A stretch of 64,000 nt of DNA from Denitratisoma sp. DHT3 (GCF_007833355.1 NZ_CP020914.1:3334047-3398046), one strand, 5' to 3'. Shown: positions 10,357 through 21,901, counted from the first letter of the stretch. The notes: a model not told the origin generated them from the letters alone. Program-made: numbers and translations.

Positions 10357-11517
10357 ATGAATTTCAAAAAGCTCACCGATCTCGACGTCGCCGGCAAACG
10401 GGTCTTCATCCGCGCCGACCTCAACGTGCCCCAGGACGATGCCGGGGCGATCACCGACGACACCCGCATCCGCGCCGCCCTGCCGGGCATCCGCTATGCG
10501 CTGGAGCAGGGCGCCGCCGTCATGGTGACGTCCCATCTGGGCCGCCCCACCGAGGGCGAGTTCAAGCCCGAGGACTCCCTCGCCCCGATCGCCGTCCGCA
10601 TGGCCGAACTGCTCGGCCAGCCGGTGCGCCTGGCGCAGAACTGGGTCGACGGCGTCGAGGTCAAGCCCGGCGAAGTGGTGCTGCTGGAGAACTGCCGCCT
10701 GAACAAGGGCGAGAAGAAGTCCGACGACGCGCTGTCGCGGAAGCTGGCCAGGCTCTGCGACGTCTGGGTCCATGACGCCTTCGGCACCGCCCACCGCGCC
10801 GAGGCCACCACCTACGGCATGGGCAAGTACGCCCCCGTCGCCTGCGCCGGCCCCTGCGTCGCCGCCGAGCTGGAGGCCCTGACGCTGGCCCTGGCCAAGC
10901 CGGCGCGGCCGCTGGCCGCCATCGTCGCCGGCTCCAAGGTGTCGACCAAGCTCACGGTGCTGGAATCCCTCGCCGACAAGGTGGACCAGTTGATCGTCGG
11001 CGGCGGCATCGCCAACACCTTCCTGCTCGCCGCCGGCAAGAGGATCGGCAAGTCCCTGGCCGAGCCCGACCTGGTCGAGCAGGCGAAGAAGGTGATGGCC
11101 AAGGTGGCCGTGCCCCTGCCCACCGACGTGGTCTGCGCCAAGGCGTTTTCCGCCACGGCCGCCGCCACCGTCAAGCAGATCGACGACGTGGCCGACGACG
11201 ACATGATCCTCGACATCGGCCCCGAGTCCGCCAAGGCGCTGGCCGCGATCGCCGCGCAGGCCGGCACCATCGTCTGGAATGGCCCGGTCGGCGTGTTCGA
11301 GTTCGACGCCTTCGCCAACGGCACCAGGACCCTGGCCCAGGCGATCGCCGGCTCCAAGGCATTCTCCCTGGCGGGCGGCGGCGACACCATCGCCGCGATC
11401 AACAAATTCGAAACCAGGGTCAGCTACATTTCGACCGCCGGCGGTGCCTTCCTCGAATTCCTCGAGGGCAAGAAGCTGCCCGCCGTGGAAATCCTCGAAT
11501 CCCGCGCCAACACCTGA
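10357..11517 (+). CDS. pgk: Phosphoglycerate kinase
   Basis: I start at ATG 10357 ([15 protein letters not shown]), the family start; the open frame extends further upstream through the terminator. The protein is 386 residues and makes ATP from 1,3-bisphosphoglycerate. Seen: [43 protein letters not shown] and the nucleotide-site GGGDT. Cytosolic. The next gene, pyk, starts 14 bp later. Confidence 0.97.
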   Translation: MNFKKLTDLDVAGKRVFIRADLNVPQDDAGAITDDTRIRAALPGIRYALEQGAAVMVTSHLGRPTEGEFKPEDSLAPIAVRMAELLGQPVRLAQNWVDGVEVKPGEVVLLENCRLNKGEKKSDDALSRKLARLCDVWVHDAFGTAHRAEATTYGMGKYAPVACAGPCVAAELEALTLALAKPARPLAAIVAGSKVSTKLTVLESLADKVDQLIVGGGIANTFLLAAGKRIGKSLAEPDLVEQAKKVMAKVAVPLPTDVVCAKAFSATAAATVKQIDDVADDDMILDIGPESAKALAAIAAQAGTIVWNGPVGVFEFDAFANGTRTLAQAIAGSKAFSLAGGGDTIAAINKFETRVSYISTAGGAFLEFLEGKKLPAVEILESRANT

Positions 11518-11531
11518 AGGAAAGGCAACAC

Positions 11532-12971
<1,440 letters not shown>

Positions 12972-13000
12972 TCCGTCAAACCCGCCACGAGGAGACTTCC

Positions 13001-14065
13001 ATGCCCATCGTATCCATGCGCCAATTGCTCGACCACGCCGCCGAGAACGGCTACGGCCTGCCCGCCTTCAACGTGAACAACATGGAGCAGGTGTGGGCCA
13101 TCATGGAGGCGGCCAACGAACTGAACGCCCCCGTGATCATGCAGGCTTCCGCCGGCGCCCGCAAATACGCCGGCGAGCCCTTCCTGCGCCACCAGATCCT
13201 GGCCGCCCTGGAAGCCTACCCCCACATTCCCATCGTCATGCACCAGGACCACGGCCAGTCGGCCGCCGTCTGCATGGCGGCGATCAAGTCCGGCTTCAGC
13301 TCGGTGATGATGGACGGTTCCCTGGAAGAGGACGGCAAGACGCCTTCCAGCTATGAATACAACGTCGCCGTGTCGAAGAAGGTGGTCGAGTTCGCCCACT
13401 ACATCGGCGTCACCGTCGAAGCCGAACTGGGCGTGCTGGGTTCCCTGGAAACCATGAAGGCCGACAAGGAGGATGGACACGGCGCCGAAGGCCACATGAC
13501 CCGCGAGGACCTGCTGACCGACCCCGACCAGGCCGCCGACTTCGTCAAGCAGACCAACTGCGACGCCCTGGCCATCGCCATCGGCACCAGCCACGGCGCC
13601 TACAAGTTCACCAAGAAGCCCACCGGCGACATCCTCGCCATCGGCCGCATCAAGGAAATCCACGCCCGCATTCCCAACACCCACCTGGTGATGCACGGCT
13701 CCTCCAGCGTGCCGCAGGAGCTGCTGGCCGAGATCCGCCAGTTCGGCGGCGACATGAAGGAAACCTACGGCGTGCCGGTCGAGGAGATCCAGGAAGGCAT
13801 CAAGCACGGCGTGCGCAAGGTGAATATCGACACCGACATCCGTCTGGCCATGACCGGCGCCATCCGCCGCTACTTCGCCGAGAACCCCGGCAAGTTCGAC
13901 CCCCGCGACTACCTGAAGCCCGCCCGCGAAGCCGCCAAGAAGATCTGCCTGGCCCGTTATCAGGCCTTCGGCTGCGAAGGCCGCGCCGGCCAGATCAAGC
14001 CCGTGCCCCTGGAAAAGATGGCCGAGCGCTACAAGAAGGGCGAGTTGAACCAGATCGTCAAGTAA
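13001..14065 (+). CDS. fba: Class II fructose-bisphosphate aldolase
   Basis: A 354-residue zinc-dependent aldolase cleaving or forming fructose 1,6-bisphosphate. The sequence ([27 protein letters not shown], then HQDHGQS with a zinc-ligand His, and VEAELGVLG) matches the class IIA subtype common in proteobacteria and often linked to Calvin-cycle genes. No RuBisCO or phosphoribulokinase is in this window, so a glycolytic or gluconeogenic role is the safe reading. GAGGAG precedes the ATG. A strong terminator follows and closes the glycolytic series. Confidence 0.96.
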   Translation: MPIVSMRQLLDHAAENGYGLPAFNVNNMEQVWAIMEAANELNAPVIMQASAGARKYAGEPFLRHQILAALEAYPHIPIVMHQDHGQSAAVCMAAIKSGFSSVMMDGSLEEDGKTPSSYEYNVAVSKKVVEFAHYIGVTVEAELGVLGSLETMKADKEDGHGAEGHMTREDLLTDPDQAADFVKQTNCDALAIAIGTSHGAYKFTKKPTGDILAIGRIKEIHARIPNTHLVMHGSSSVPQELLAEIRQFGGDMKETYGVPVEEIQEGIKHGVRKVNIDTDIRLAMTGAIRRYFAENPGKFDPRDYLKPAREAAKKICLARYQAFGCEGRAGQIKPVPLEKMAERYKKGELNQIVK

Positions 14066-14083
14066 GTCGGCAACCGTATCGCC

Positions 14084-14110
14084 CGGGGCCGCCCTCGGCG
14101 GCCCCGTTTT
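14084..14110 (+). terminator. Intrinsic terminator after fba
   Basis: A perfect 10-bp stem CGGGGCCGCC (14084-14093) / GGCGGCCCCG (14097-14106) with a CTC loop is followed by TTTT. It lies 18 bp after the fba stop and 24 bp before purC. Confidence 0.9.
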
Positions 14111-14134
14111 CATTCCATCCCAGGAATCGACGCC

Positions 14135-15028
14135 ATGACCGCTCCTCTTTTCGAGTCCTCCATCAAAAGCCTGCCCCTGCTGGGGCGCGGCAAAGTCCGC
14201 GACATCTACGCCGTGGGCGAGGACAAGCTGCTGGTGGTGACCACCGACCGCCTTTCGGCCTTCGACGTGATCCTGCCCGATCCGATCCCCGGCAAGGGGC
14301 AGGTGCTGACCGCCGTGGCCGATTTCTGGTTCGGCAAGCTGGCCCACGTGATCCCCAACCACCTGACCGGCATCGACCCGGAAACCGTGGTCGGCGGCGA
14401 GGATGAGAAGGCGCAGGTGCGGGACCGCGCGATCGTGGTGCGGCGCTTGAAGCCCCTGCCGATCGAGGCGGTGGCGCGGGGCTATCTGATCGGGTCGGGC
14501 TGGAAGGACTACCAGACCACCGGCAAGGTCTGCGGCATCGAACTGCCGGTGGGGCTCAAGCTGGCCCAGCAACTGCCGCAGCCCATCTTCACGCCGGCCA
14601 CCAAGGCCGAGGTGGGCGATCACGACGAGAACATCGACTTCGCCACGGTGGAGAGGCTGATCGGCGCCGAACTGGCCGCCAAGGTCAGGGACGTGACCCT
14701 GCGTCTCTACAAGGAAGCGGCCCTCTACGCCCGGGTGCGGGGCATCATCATCGCCGACACCAAATTCGAGTTCGGCCAGGACGAGACGGGACGCCTGTAT
14801 CTGATCGACGAGATCCTGACGCCGGACTCCTCCCGCTTCTGGCCGGCGGACCAGTATCAGATGGGCACGAGCCCCCCCAGTTTCGACAAGCAGTTCATCC
14901 GCGACTACCTGGAAACCCTGGACTGGGACAAGAAGGCGCCCGGCCCCCGACTGCCGCCGGAGATCATCGCCAATACGGCGGCCAAGTACCGGGAGGCCCT
15001 GTCGCGCCTGGTTGGCGTGTCCGCCTGA
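14135..15028 (+). CDS. purC: Phosphoribosylaminoimidazole-succinocarboxamide synthase (SAICAR synthetase)
   Basis: A 297-residue ATP-dependent ligase of de novo purine synthesis that joins CAIR and aspartate. Seen: [19 protein letters not shown] at the N-terminus, [27 protein letters not shown] and [19 protein letters not shown]. The length matches the larger SAICAR synthetases of proteobacteria and yeast rather than the 237-residue E. coli form. It stands alone behind a terminator and before an unrelated esterase gene. Confidence 0.96.
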   Translation: MTAPLFESSIKSLPLLGRGKVRDIYAVGEDKLLVVTTDRLSAFDVILPDPIPGKGQVLTAVADFWFGKLAHVIPNHLTGIDPETVVGGEDEKAQVRDRAIVVRRLKPLPIEAVARGYLIGSGWKDYQTTGKVCGIELPVGLKLAQQLPQPIFTPATKAEVGDHDENIDFATVERLIGAELAAKVRDVTLRLYKEAALYARVRGIIIADTKFEFGQDETGRLYLIDEILTPDSSRFWPADQYQMGTSPPSFDKQFIRDYLETLDWDKKAPGPRLPPEIIANTAAKYREALSRLVGVSA

Positions 15029-15110
15029 CGGGGCCCCCTTTTCCCCTGCCGACCCGCCATACGGCGCTGGACCGGTCTCATCCTTTTTCGACCCTACCCC
15101 TGGAGCAACC

Positions 15111-16046
15111 ATGCCGCTGAATCCCCAGACCCGGACGATGCTCGATGCATTTGCGGGCGGTTCCATGATGGACGGCCTGAAAGCCATCGTGGCGGCGCGC
15201 AGCGAGGGCCGCGAGCCGCCGTCGATGATGCCGCCGATCCCCGCCGAGCCGGTGGCCGCCATCGACGACCGGCTGATCGATGGCGCCGCCGGTTCGATCG
15301 CCGCCCGCTTCTACACGCCCGCCGGCCCGGGCCCTTTTCCGGTGACGGTGTATTTCCACGGCGGCGGCTTCGTGACCGGTGACCTGGACATGTACGACGC
15401 CACCTGCAGCCGTATCGCCAACCGGGCCGGCTCGGTGGTGGTGTCGGTGGACTATCGGCTGGCGCCGGAAACCCGCTTCCCCGGAGCGGCCGATGATGCC
15501 ATGGCGGCCCTGCGCTGGATTCATGCCAACGCCGCTCGCTTCGCCGGCGACGCCCGCCGCATCGCCGTGGCCGGCGACAGCGCGGGCGGCAATCTGGCGG
15601 CGGTGGCCGCCCAGCAGGCGCGGGCGGCGGGTATCGCGCTGAGGCATCAGTTGTTGATCTACCCGGTGCTGGATTTCGGCGCCGACACGCCGTCGATCCG
15701 GGAATACGGACCCAAGGCGTACCTGCTGTCCGACGAGATGATGCGCTGGTTCTGCGACCAGTACCTGCCCGATCCCGGCTGCATCCTCGATCCGCGCGCC
15801 AGCCCGCTGCGAGCACCGGACCTGCGGAATCTGCCGGCCGCGACCATCGTCACCGCCGAGTACGATCCGCTGCGGGACGAGGGCGAGGCCTATGCCGACC
15901 GCCTGCTGCGGGCGGGTGTGCCGACGACATTGCGGCGCTGGGATGGACAGGTGCATGGCTTTGCGGCGCTCTTCGGCATGCTGGACGACGCCCAGGCCGC
16001 CATCGACTTCGCCAGCGCGGAACTGCGAAAATTCTTCGTCGCCTGA
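15111..16046 (+). CDS. Alpha/beta-hydrolase esterase, hormone-sensitive lipase family
   Basis: I start at ATG 15111 (MPLNPQTRTMLDAF), preceded by GGAG, giving 311 residues. The oxyanion motif HGGG (VYFHGGGF near residue 85) and nucleophile motif GDSAGG (near 155) place it in the HSL/family IV esterases. The catalytic Asp is likely in EYDPLRDEGEAY and the His in GQVHGF near the C-terminus. It should hydrolyse short-chain carboxyl esters; the natural substrate is unknown. Cytosolic, no signal peptide. Confidence 0.92.
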   Translation: MPLNPQTRTMLDAFAGGSMMDGLKAIVAARSEGREPPSMMPPIPAEPVAAIDDRLIDGAAGSIAARFYTPAGPGPFPVTVYFHGGGFVTGDLDMYDATCSRIANRAGSVVVSVDYRLAPETRFPGAADDAMAALRWIHANAARFAGDARRIAVAGDSAGGNLAAVAAQQARAAGIALRHQLLIYPVLDFGADTPSIREYGPKAYLLSDEMMRWFCDQYLPDPGCILDPRASPLRAPDLRNLPAATIVTAEYDPLRDEGEAYADRLLRAGVPTTLRRWDGQVHGFAALFGMLDDAQAAIDFASAELRKFFVA

Positions 16047-16107
16047 CGCCATCGCCGTCTTCTACTTGCCTTTCCGCCCCGCTCGGGGCCGTCATCCGGA
16101 ACATTCC

Positions 16108-18150
16108 ATGGACAATCCTCTTCTCGATTTCACCGGCCTGCCCCGCTTCGACACCGTGCAACCCGAACACGTGGCCCCCGCCATCCGCCAGTTGATCGGC
16201 GAGAACCGCGCCTTGATCGAAACCTTGACCCGGCCGGAGACGCCCGCCACCTGGGAGGACTTCATGGCACCCATGACCGATGCCGGCGAGCGCCTGTCGC
16301 GGGCCTGGGGCATCGTCGGCCATCTGCACTCGGTCAATGACGTGCCGGAATGGCGCGAGGCCTACAACGCGATGCTGCCCGAGGTCTCCGGCTTCTACGC
16401 CGAACTGGGGCAGAACCTGGCGCTGTTTGCCAAGCTGAAGACCCTGGCCGCCGGCCCGGAATATCCCGCCCTGGCAACGGTGCGCCGCCGTATCGTCGAC
16501 AACGACCTGCGCGATTTCCGCCTCTCCGGCGCCGAGCTGGCCGAGGAGCTGAAGCCGCGCTTCAAGGCGATCCAGGAGGAACTGTCGGCGCTGGCCGCCA
16601 AGTTCTCCGAGAACCTGCTCGACGCCACCAACGCCCATGCCGAATGGGTGACCGGGGAGACTGGCCTGGCGGGCTTGCCGGAGGACGTCAAGGCCGCCGC
16701 CCGCGCCGCCGCCGAGAAGGAGAACAAGCCGGGCTGGAAGTTCAGCCTGCAGGCGCCGTCCTACATCCCGGTGATGCAATACGCCGAGGACCGGAGCCTG
16801 CGCGAACGCATGTACCGGGCCTACGCCACGCGCGCCGCCGAGTTCGGCAAGCCCGAATGGAACAACACGCCGCTGATCGAGCAGATTCTGTCGCTGCGGG
16901 CCGAGGAGGCGAAGCTGCTCGGCTACGCCAATTTCGCCGAGGTCTCCCTGGTGCCGAAGATGGCCGACACGCCACCGCAAGTGGCCGTCTTCCTGCGCGA
17001 CCTGGCGGGGAAGGCCAAGCCCTTCGCCGAGCGCGACATGGCCGAGTTGCGCCAGTTCGCCCGCGACGAACTGGGCCTGACGGCGCTGGAGAGCTGGGAT
17101 CTGGCCTGGGCCTCGGAAAAGCTCAAGCAGGCTCGCTACGCATTTTCCGACGAGGAGGTGAAGCAGTATTTCCCCGAGCCCAAGGTGCTGACCGGGCTGT
17201 TCCGGGTGATCGAGAGCCTGTTTGGCGTCACCCTGGCGCCGGACACGGCGCCGGCCTGGCATCCGGACGTGCGCTTCTTCCGCATCCTGCGCGACGGCCA
17301 ATTGGTGGGGCAGTTCTACCTCGACCTCTACGCCCGGGAAACCAAGCGCGGCGGCGCCTGGATGGACGAGGCGATCACCCGCCGGCGTCTGCATGCCGGC
17401 ATCCAGACGCCGGTGGCGTACCTGAACTGCAATTTCCCCGCGCCGGTGAATGGCAAGCCGGCCACCTTCAGCCACGACGACGTGATCACCCTGTTCCACG
17501 AATGCGGCCACGGCCTGCACCATCTGCTGACCGAAGTGGAGGAACTGCCGGTGTCCGGCATCCACGGCGTGGAATGGGATGCGGTGGAACTGCCCAGCCA
17601 GTTCATGGAGAACTTCTGCTGGGAATGGGACGTGCTCGCCGGCATGACCGCCCATGCCGAGAGCGGCGAAACCCTGCCGCGGGCGCTGTACGACAAGATG
17701 ATCGCGGCGAAGAACTTCCAGAGCGGCATGCAGATGCTGCGCCAGATCGAGTTCGGCCTCTTCGACCTGCTGCTGCACAGCGAATTCGCGCCCGGCGCGG
17801 GCGCTTCCTTCATGGCACTGCTGGACCAGGTGCGGCGCGAGGTCGCGGTGGTGATCCCGCCCGAGTGGAACCGCTTTCCGCAGAGCTTCTCCCACATCTT
17901 CGCCGGCGGCTACGCGGCGGGCTATTTCAGCTACAAGTGGGCGGAAGTGCTGTCGGCCGATGCCTTCGAGGCATTCGAGGAAGCCGCCAAGGTTTCGCGG
18001 ACGGTGCTCGACGGGGCGACCGGCAAGCGCTTCCAGCGGGAAATCCTTGCGGTGGGGGGCTCGCGTCCGGCGCTCGACTCGTTCAAGGCTTTCCGTGGCC
18101 GGGAACCGCGCCCCGACGCGCTATTACGGCACAACGGGATGACGGCCTAG
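16108..18150 (+). CDS. prlC: Oligopeptidase A (M3 zinc metallopeptidase)
   Basis: I start at ATG 16108 (MDNPLLDFTGLPRFD), giving 680 residues, the usual OpdA/PrlC length; the open frame continues upstream into the esterase gene. The zinc motif HExxH is present in LFHECGHGLHHLL near residue 470, and a downstream E in the helix GIHGVEWDAVELPSQ supplies the third ligand. The enzyme degrades oligopeptides and signal peptides in the cytosol. The ribosome site is weak. An inverted repeat begins 4 bp after the stop, followed by a dispersed repeat. Confidence 0.95.
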   Translation: MDNPLLDFTGLPRFDTVQPEHVAPAIRQLIGENRALIETLTRPETPATWEDFMAPMTDAGERLSRAWGIVGHLHSVNDVPEWREAYNAMLPEVSGFYAELGQNLALFAKLKTLAAGPEYPALATVRRRIVDNDLRDFRLSGAELAEELKPRFKAIQEELSALAAKFSENLLDATNAHAEWVTGETGLAGLPEDVKAAARAAAEKENKPGWKFSLQAPSYIPVMQYAEDRSLRERMYRAYATRAAEFGKPEWNNTPLIEQILSLRAEEAKLLGYANFAEVSLVPKMADTPPQVAVFLRDLAGKAKPFAERDMAELRQFARDELGLTALESWDLAWASEKLKQARYAFSDEEVKQYFPEPKVLTGLFRVIESLFGVTLAPDTAPAWHPDVRFFRILRDGQLVGQFYLDLYARETKRGGAWMDEAITRRRLHAGIQTPVAYLNCNFPAPVNGKPATFSHDDVITLFHECGHGLHHLLTEVEELPVSGIHGVEWDAVELPSQFMENFCWEWDVLAGMTAHAESGETLPRALYDKMIAAKNFQSGMQMLRQIEFGLFDLLLHSEFAPGAGASFMALLDQVRREVAVVIPPEWNRFPQSFSHIFAGGYAAGYFSYKWAEVLSADAFEAFEEAAKVSRTVLDGATGKRFQREILAVGGSRPALDSFKAFRGREPRPDALLRHNGMTA

Positions 18151-18154
18151 CTTT

Positions 18155-18184
18155 CATGATGCAGAAAGAACGTTCTGCATCATG
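18155..18184 (+). terminator. 12-bp perfect inverted repeat after prlC
   Basis: Arms CATGATGCAGAA (18155-18166) and TTCTGCATCATG (18173-18184) are perfect complements around the loop AGAACG. The centre also contains the self-complementary AGAACGTTCT (18167-18176). There is no T-run, so it may be a 3' protective hairpin, a factor-dependent terminator element or a protein-binding palindrome. Confidence 0.5.
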
Positions 18185-18188
18185 AGAA

Positions 18189-18343
18189 GGCTCGCCCCCT
18201 TCGCCCCCGGAGGGGGTTCTCTCTGGCTCGCTGCGCTCGAAGTTACGGGGAATGCTGTAGCGGCACCGATAGGTTGCGGCTGGCGCCGCGTGCCGCTTTC
18301 CCTTGGGACTGCCCGGCGGAAAAGCTTGTTTTTTTTACGCTAA
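18189..18343 (+). repeat. Dispersed intergenic repeat, copy 2
   Basis: A 155-bp copy whose full length aligns with the reverse complement of 27367-27520. Shared blocks include GGCTCGCTGCGCTCG, GCTGTAGCGG, GGTTGCGGCTGGCGCC, GCGTGCCGCTTTCCC, TTGGGAC and the tail CGGAAAGCT..TTTT..ACGCTAA with small gaps. It starts 38 bp after the prlC stop and is read in the same direction as prlC. It contains GC hairpins such as CCCCC-GGA-GGGGG. No ORF. Confidence 0.88.
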
Positions 18344-18357
18344 GACTGGCCCCGGAC

Positions 18358-18723
18358 CTAAACTTTGTGCAGCAGGGCGCTCAATTCCCGTTCCAGCAGA
18401 CCGGCGTCGCCCGCGTTCAGTTCCACCAGGCGGCGCAGGTGGGTGATGCTGTCCAGGTCGATGTCCTCGCAGCGCAGACCGACTTGCGTGCCCTGGATAT
18501 GGGCCACCGTCACCCACATGCTGATTTCGACATCCGGCGCCAGCACCAGGCGCAGCCGGCAATGCTCCTGTAGTTTGCCGCGCCAGTCCGCATCGACCTC
18601 CACCAGGGCACCCTTGAGCGATAGATCGAGGATCCGCACCTGTGCCGGGCCGTTGGCATCGATCAGATGGGCGGGGGATTGGAACGCGGCGCGCCAGAAG
18701 TGGCGGCGGTCGGCAGCAGTCAT
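18358..18723 (-). CDS. PilZ domain protein (c-di-GMP receptor)
   Basis: A 121-residue single-domain protein. It has the RxxxR-type motif near the N-terminus (RRHFWRAAF, residues 6-14) and the DxSxxG motif as DLSLKGA near residue 33, the two c-di-GMP contact motifs of PilZ. Length and the helical C-terminal tail resemble small stand-alone PilZ receptors. It would bind c-di-GMP and act by protein contact; no target is nearby. It is divergent from xthA (51-bp gap). Confidence 0.88.
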   Translation of the reverse strand: MTAADRRHFWRAAFQSPAHLIDANGPAQVRILDLSLKGALVEVDADWRGKLQEHCRLRLVLAPDVEISMWVTVAHIQGTQVGLRCEDIDLDSITHLRRLVELNAGDAGLLERELSALLHKV

Positions 18724-18774
18724 GGCATTTCCGGCAAGGCGAATGTAGGCCGGACGATTATAGATAGGCGCATC

Positions 18775-19560
18775 ATGAAAATAGTGACGTGGAACGTCAA
18801 TTCCCTCAAGGTCAGGCTACCGCAGGTGCTGGACTGGCTGGCGCTTCACCAGCCGGATGCCCTCTGCCTGCAGGAGACCAAGACCGAGGACAAGGGGTTC
18901 CCCTTTGCCGAGCTGGAAGCCGCCGGCTATCGGGCGGTGCATAACGGCCAGAAAACCTACAACGGTGTGGCCATCCTGAGCCGGCAGCCGGCCGGCGAGG
19001 TTCAGTTGGACATTCCGGATTTCGACGACCCGCAGAAGCGCATCGTCGCCGCCACCGTCGAAGGCGTGCGCCTGGTCTGCGCGTATTTCCCCAACGGCCA
19101 GGAGGTGGGCAGCGACAAGTACGAATACAAGCTGCGCTGGATGGCGGCCCTGACCGACTGGCTGCGCCGGCAACTGAGCCAGTATCCGCGCCTGGCGCTG
19201 CTGGGGGATTTCAACATCGCGCCCGAGGACCGGGATGTGCACGATCCGGTGGCGTGGAAGGACCGGATTCTATGTTCCCCGCCCGAGCGTGAAGCGTTCG
19301 CGCAACTGCTGCAATTGGGCCTGACCGACGCCTTCCGGCTCTTCGATCAGCCGGAGCGGACCTTCAGTTGGTGGGACTACCGGATGATGGGGTTCCGCCG
19401 CAATCTGGGCCTGCGCATCGACCACATCCTGCTTTCCTCCGCCCTGGCGGCCGACTGCCGGGTCTGCACCATCGACAAGGGGCCCCGCCGCCTGGAGCGG
19501 CCCTCGGACCACGCGCCGGTGCTGGCGGAACTGGCGCTGGCGCAAAGCGCGGTCAAATGA
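18775..19560 (+). CDS. xthA: Exodeoxyribonuclease III
   Basis: I start at ATG 18775 (MKIVTWNVNSLKVRLPQV), giving 261 residues. Exonuclease III/AP endonuclease motifs are all present: WNVNSLKVR, CLQETKTED, GDFNIAPEDRDV, WWDYR and the C-terminal SDHAPV. The enzyme incises at abasic sites and degrades 3' ends in base excision repair. The longer open frame upstream overlaps the divergent PilZ gene and is not credible. Its 3' end overlaps the convergent 19553-20482 gene by 8 bp. Confidence 0.95.
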   Translation: MKIVTWNVNSLKVRLPQVLDWLALHQPDALCLQETKTEDKGFPFAELEAAGYRAVHNGQKTYNGVAILSRQPAGEVQLDIPDFDDPQKRIVAATVEGVRLVCAYFPNGQEVGSDKYEYKLRWMAALTDWLRRQLSQYPRLALLGDFNIAPEDRDVHDPVAWKDRILCSPPEREAFAQLLQLGLTDAFRLFDQPERTFSWWDYRMMGFRRNLGLRIDHILLSSALAADCRVCTIDKGPRRLERPSDHAPVLAELALAQSAVK

Positions 19561-20482
19561 CGATGTAGCGGTGGGCCCGTTCCTCCCGCGCCACGGCGGC
19601 CAGCGCCTGCGCGCGGGAGATGCCCACCAGCAGCACCGTCCAGCGGCGCCGGTCGCGTCCCGCCAGTTCCGGAAAGACGATCCGCTCGCCATTCGACGGA
19701 GCGCTTTCCGGCGGCAAAAGAACGCCCATCCGGTCCATCATGCGCGGCACCTGTTTCAGGTACAGCGCCTGTTCCGGCGCCGCCAGCCAGCGCGCCAGGG
19801 CGACGAGCTGGCTTTCGGGGGCCAATTGCCGCCGCAGCCGCTCCAGATCCTGCTCGATCTCCCCGGCGTCCGGCGTTCCCCGCCGTGTGCTCAACGCCGT
19901 GGTCATCGCATCCCGCCGCTCGCGCATGGCGCTCAGTTGTCGTCCGAACTGGCGCAGCAGGCTGTCGAAAGCCGTCTGCCGCAGCTGCCGGCGCACGGAA
20001 TCGAGATCGGCGGCAAGGCTGGATACGGTGTGGTCGCTGAAATACAGCAAGGTCTGCGGCACGTCGTGGCGGATCACGTCGCCCATCATCGCGCTGCCCA
20101 TCACGGACTTCTGATGGGAACGCATGCCGAGCAGGCCGTAGCAGATATCTTCCAAGCCTCCCGGAGTGTCCTTGAGAAAGGCGCGGACTCCTTCGCTGCG
20201 CGCCAAGGTCGTGGCGATCGTCTCGCTGCTGCCGAAGAAGGCGTGGATCAATGGATCGGCGGCGAACTGGGCCGGACCGATCGCATGGGGGCCGGGAATG
20301 GCGCCGACCAGGTCGGCGCAGTAATCCAGGGCGCGTTCCACCGCCGGCGCCAGTTGGCGCCGGTAGTCGGACAGGACTTTCAGTTGCGGGGCCTCCACCG
20401 CATGGTCGATGGCGCTCTCCAGCTCCCGCGCCAGGGGCGGCGCGGGGGCCAGCCAGTGGCTCAGCCGATCGAAAAACTCCAT
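19553..20482 (-). CDS. Uncharacterised 309-residue protein
   Basis: I choose ATG 20482 (MEFFDRLSHWLAPAPPLARELES). The frame is open far upstream, but that part lies over the cfa gene and is non-coding in character. The protein is soluble, helix-rich and charged, with an Arg-rich middle (RRQLRQTAFDSLLRQFGRQL) and no signal peptide, TM segment, cysteine motif or P-loop. I do not recognise a domain. It follows cfa on the same strand after 179 bp and converges with xthA (8-bp overlap). Codon use and GC are like the neighbours, so it is a real native gene of unknown function. Confidence 0.75.
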   Translation of the reverse strand: MEFFDRLSHWLAPAPPLARELESAIDHAVEAPQLKVLSDYRRQLAPAVERALDYCADLVGAIPGPHAIGPAQFAADPLIHAFFGSSETIATTLARSEGVRAFLKDTPGGLEDICYGLLGMRSHQKSVMGSAMMGDVIRHDVPQTLLYFSDHTVSSLAADLDSVRRQLRQTAFDSLLRQFGRQLSAMRERRDAMTTALSTRRGTPDAGEIEQDLERLRRQLAPESQLVALARWLAAPEQALYLKQVPRMMDRMGVLLPPESAPSNGERIVFPELAGRDRRRWTVLLVGISRAQALAAVAREERAHRYIVI

Positions 20483-20661
20483 GGGCGAATGGGGGGCAAG
20501 TAGGCCGTCGAATGGACCGTCAAATGGGGGGGCGGCCAAAGGAAATGGAAATGCATTGGGCCGGCGGAAAATGGATACGCCGAGAGTACCCGATGCGGCA
20601 GCCTTTGTCAGGGGCGGCGCGCTGCGCGGTCCGGGCGGCCCGGTCTTCCGGGCAACCCCGG

Positions 20662-21834
20662 TCACCGGAGCGACCGATAGACGCCCGGCCGGCTGCGCTT
20701 GGTGAGCACGATTTGCCAGAGCTGGCCCTGGCGGGAACGGAAGAAGCCGGCGCAGCTCATCAGGTAGTAGCGCCACATCCGATAGAAGCGCTTGCCGTAT
20801 TTCTCCTCCAGCGCCGGCCACTGCCGGTCGAAATTCGCCCACCACGCCATCAGGGTGCGATCGTAGTCGGCGCCGAAGTTGTGCCAGTCCTCGACCAGGA
20901 AGCGCCCTTCCACACTGCATGCGATCTCGGCGGCGGAAGGCAGCCGGCCGTTGGGGAACACATATTTGTCCATCCAGGGGTCGGGCTTGTGCGAGGTGAG
21001 GTGACTGCCGATGGTGTGCAGCAGGAACAGGCCCTCGTCCTTGAGGACACGGTCGACGATGGAAAAATATTCGACATGATTCTTCGGGCCGACATGCTCG
21101 AACATGCCGACCGAAACCACCTTGTCGAAAGTTCCCAGGATATCCCGGTAATCCATCAACTCGATGGTCACCGGCAACCCCGCGCAACGTTCCCGGGCCA
21201 GCCGCTGCTGCTCCCTGGAGACCGTGATGCCGACCACCTCGACCCCGTAGTTCTCGGCCGCGAAACACGCCAGGCCGCCCCAGCCGCTGCCGATGTCGAG
21301 GAGCCGCTCGCCGGGGCGCAGCTCCAGCTTGCGGCAGATCATGTCGAGCTTGTCCCGCTGCGCCTCTTCGAGCGTGGCGGCGCGCGCCCAGTAGCCGCAG
21401 GAATAGCTCATCGTCGGATCCAGCATCGCCTCGAACACGTCGTTGCCGATGTCGTAGTGCTGCTCGCCCACCTGGAAGGCGCGCTGGGCGGACTGGAGAT
21501 TGAACAGGCTGTGGCGGATCACGTCGGAGATCAGGCGCAACCGCGCCCACTTGTCGATACGTTGATCCGCGTCGATGGACAACAGCCGGTGGAAAAACTG
21601 GTCGAGGCGGTCGCATTCCCACCAGCCGTCCAGATAGGCCTCGCCGAAACCGAGCGACCCGGCGGTGAGGATGCGGAGATACAGGTTCTCGTTGGCCACC
21701 CGAATGTCCCAGGGCGCGTCGCCGTTGAAGCGGACCCCCGCTTCGGCGACCAGCTTCTGCAGCGCCGCGGGCACCGCCGCGTCCGTCGCCGAGGGGTACT
21801 GCATACCGTGAGTGGGATGGGTCAGATAGGCCAC
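20662..21834 (-). CDS. cfa: Cyclopropane-fatty-acyl-phospholipid synthase
   Basis: I choose the GTG at 21834 (VAYLTHPTHG), because AGGAGG lies 8 nt upstream; the frame is open 17 codons further. This gives 390 residues. The enzyme adds a methylene from SAM across double bonds of membrane phospholipid acyl chains. Seen: QHYDIGNDVFEAMLDPTMSY, the SAM site LLDIGSGWGGL near residue 175, GITVSREQ, and GMFEHVG. Cytosolic face of the membrane. The product stabilises membranes in stress or stationary phase. Confidence 0.95.
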   Translation of the reverse strand: MAYLTHPTHGMQYPSATDAAVPAALQKLVAEAGVRFNGDAPWDIRVANENLYLRILTAGSLGFGEAYLDGWWECDRLDQFFHRLLSIDADQRIDKWARLRLISDVIRHSLFNLQSAQRAFQVGEQHYDIGNDVFEAMLDPTMSYSCGYWARAATLEEAQRDKLDMICRKLELRPGERLLDIGSGWGGLACFAAENYGVEVVGITVSREQQRLARERCAGLPVTIELMDYRDILGTFDKVVSVGMFEHVGPKNHVEYFSIVDRVLKDEGLFLLHTIGSHLTSHKPDPWMDKYVFPNGRLPSAAEIACSVEGRFLVEDWHNFGADYDRTLMAWWANFDRQWPALEEKYGKRFYRMWRYYLMSCAGFFRSRQGQLWQIVLTKRSRPGVYRSLR

Positions 21835-21901
21835 GGCCGTTACCTCCTGGTGATTGAAGCCTGAACGGTATGTGCTGCGGGCCACGCCCGCCGGATCGGG
21901 A

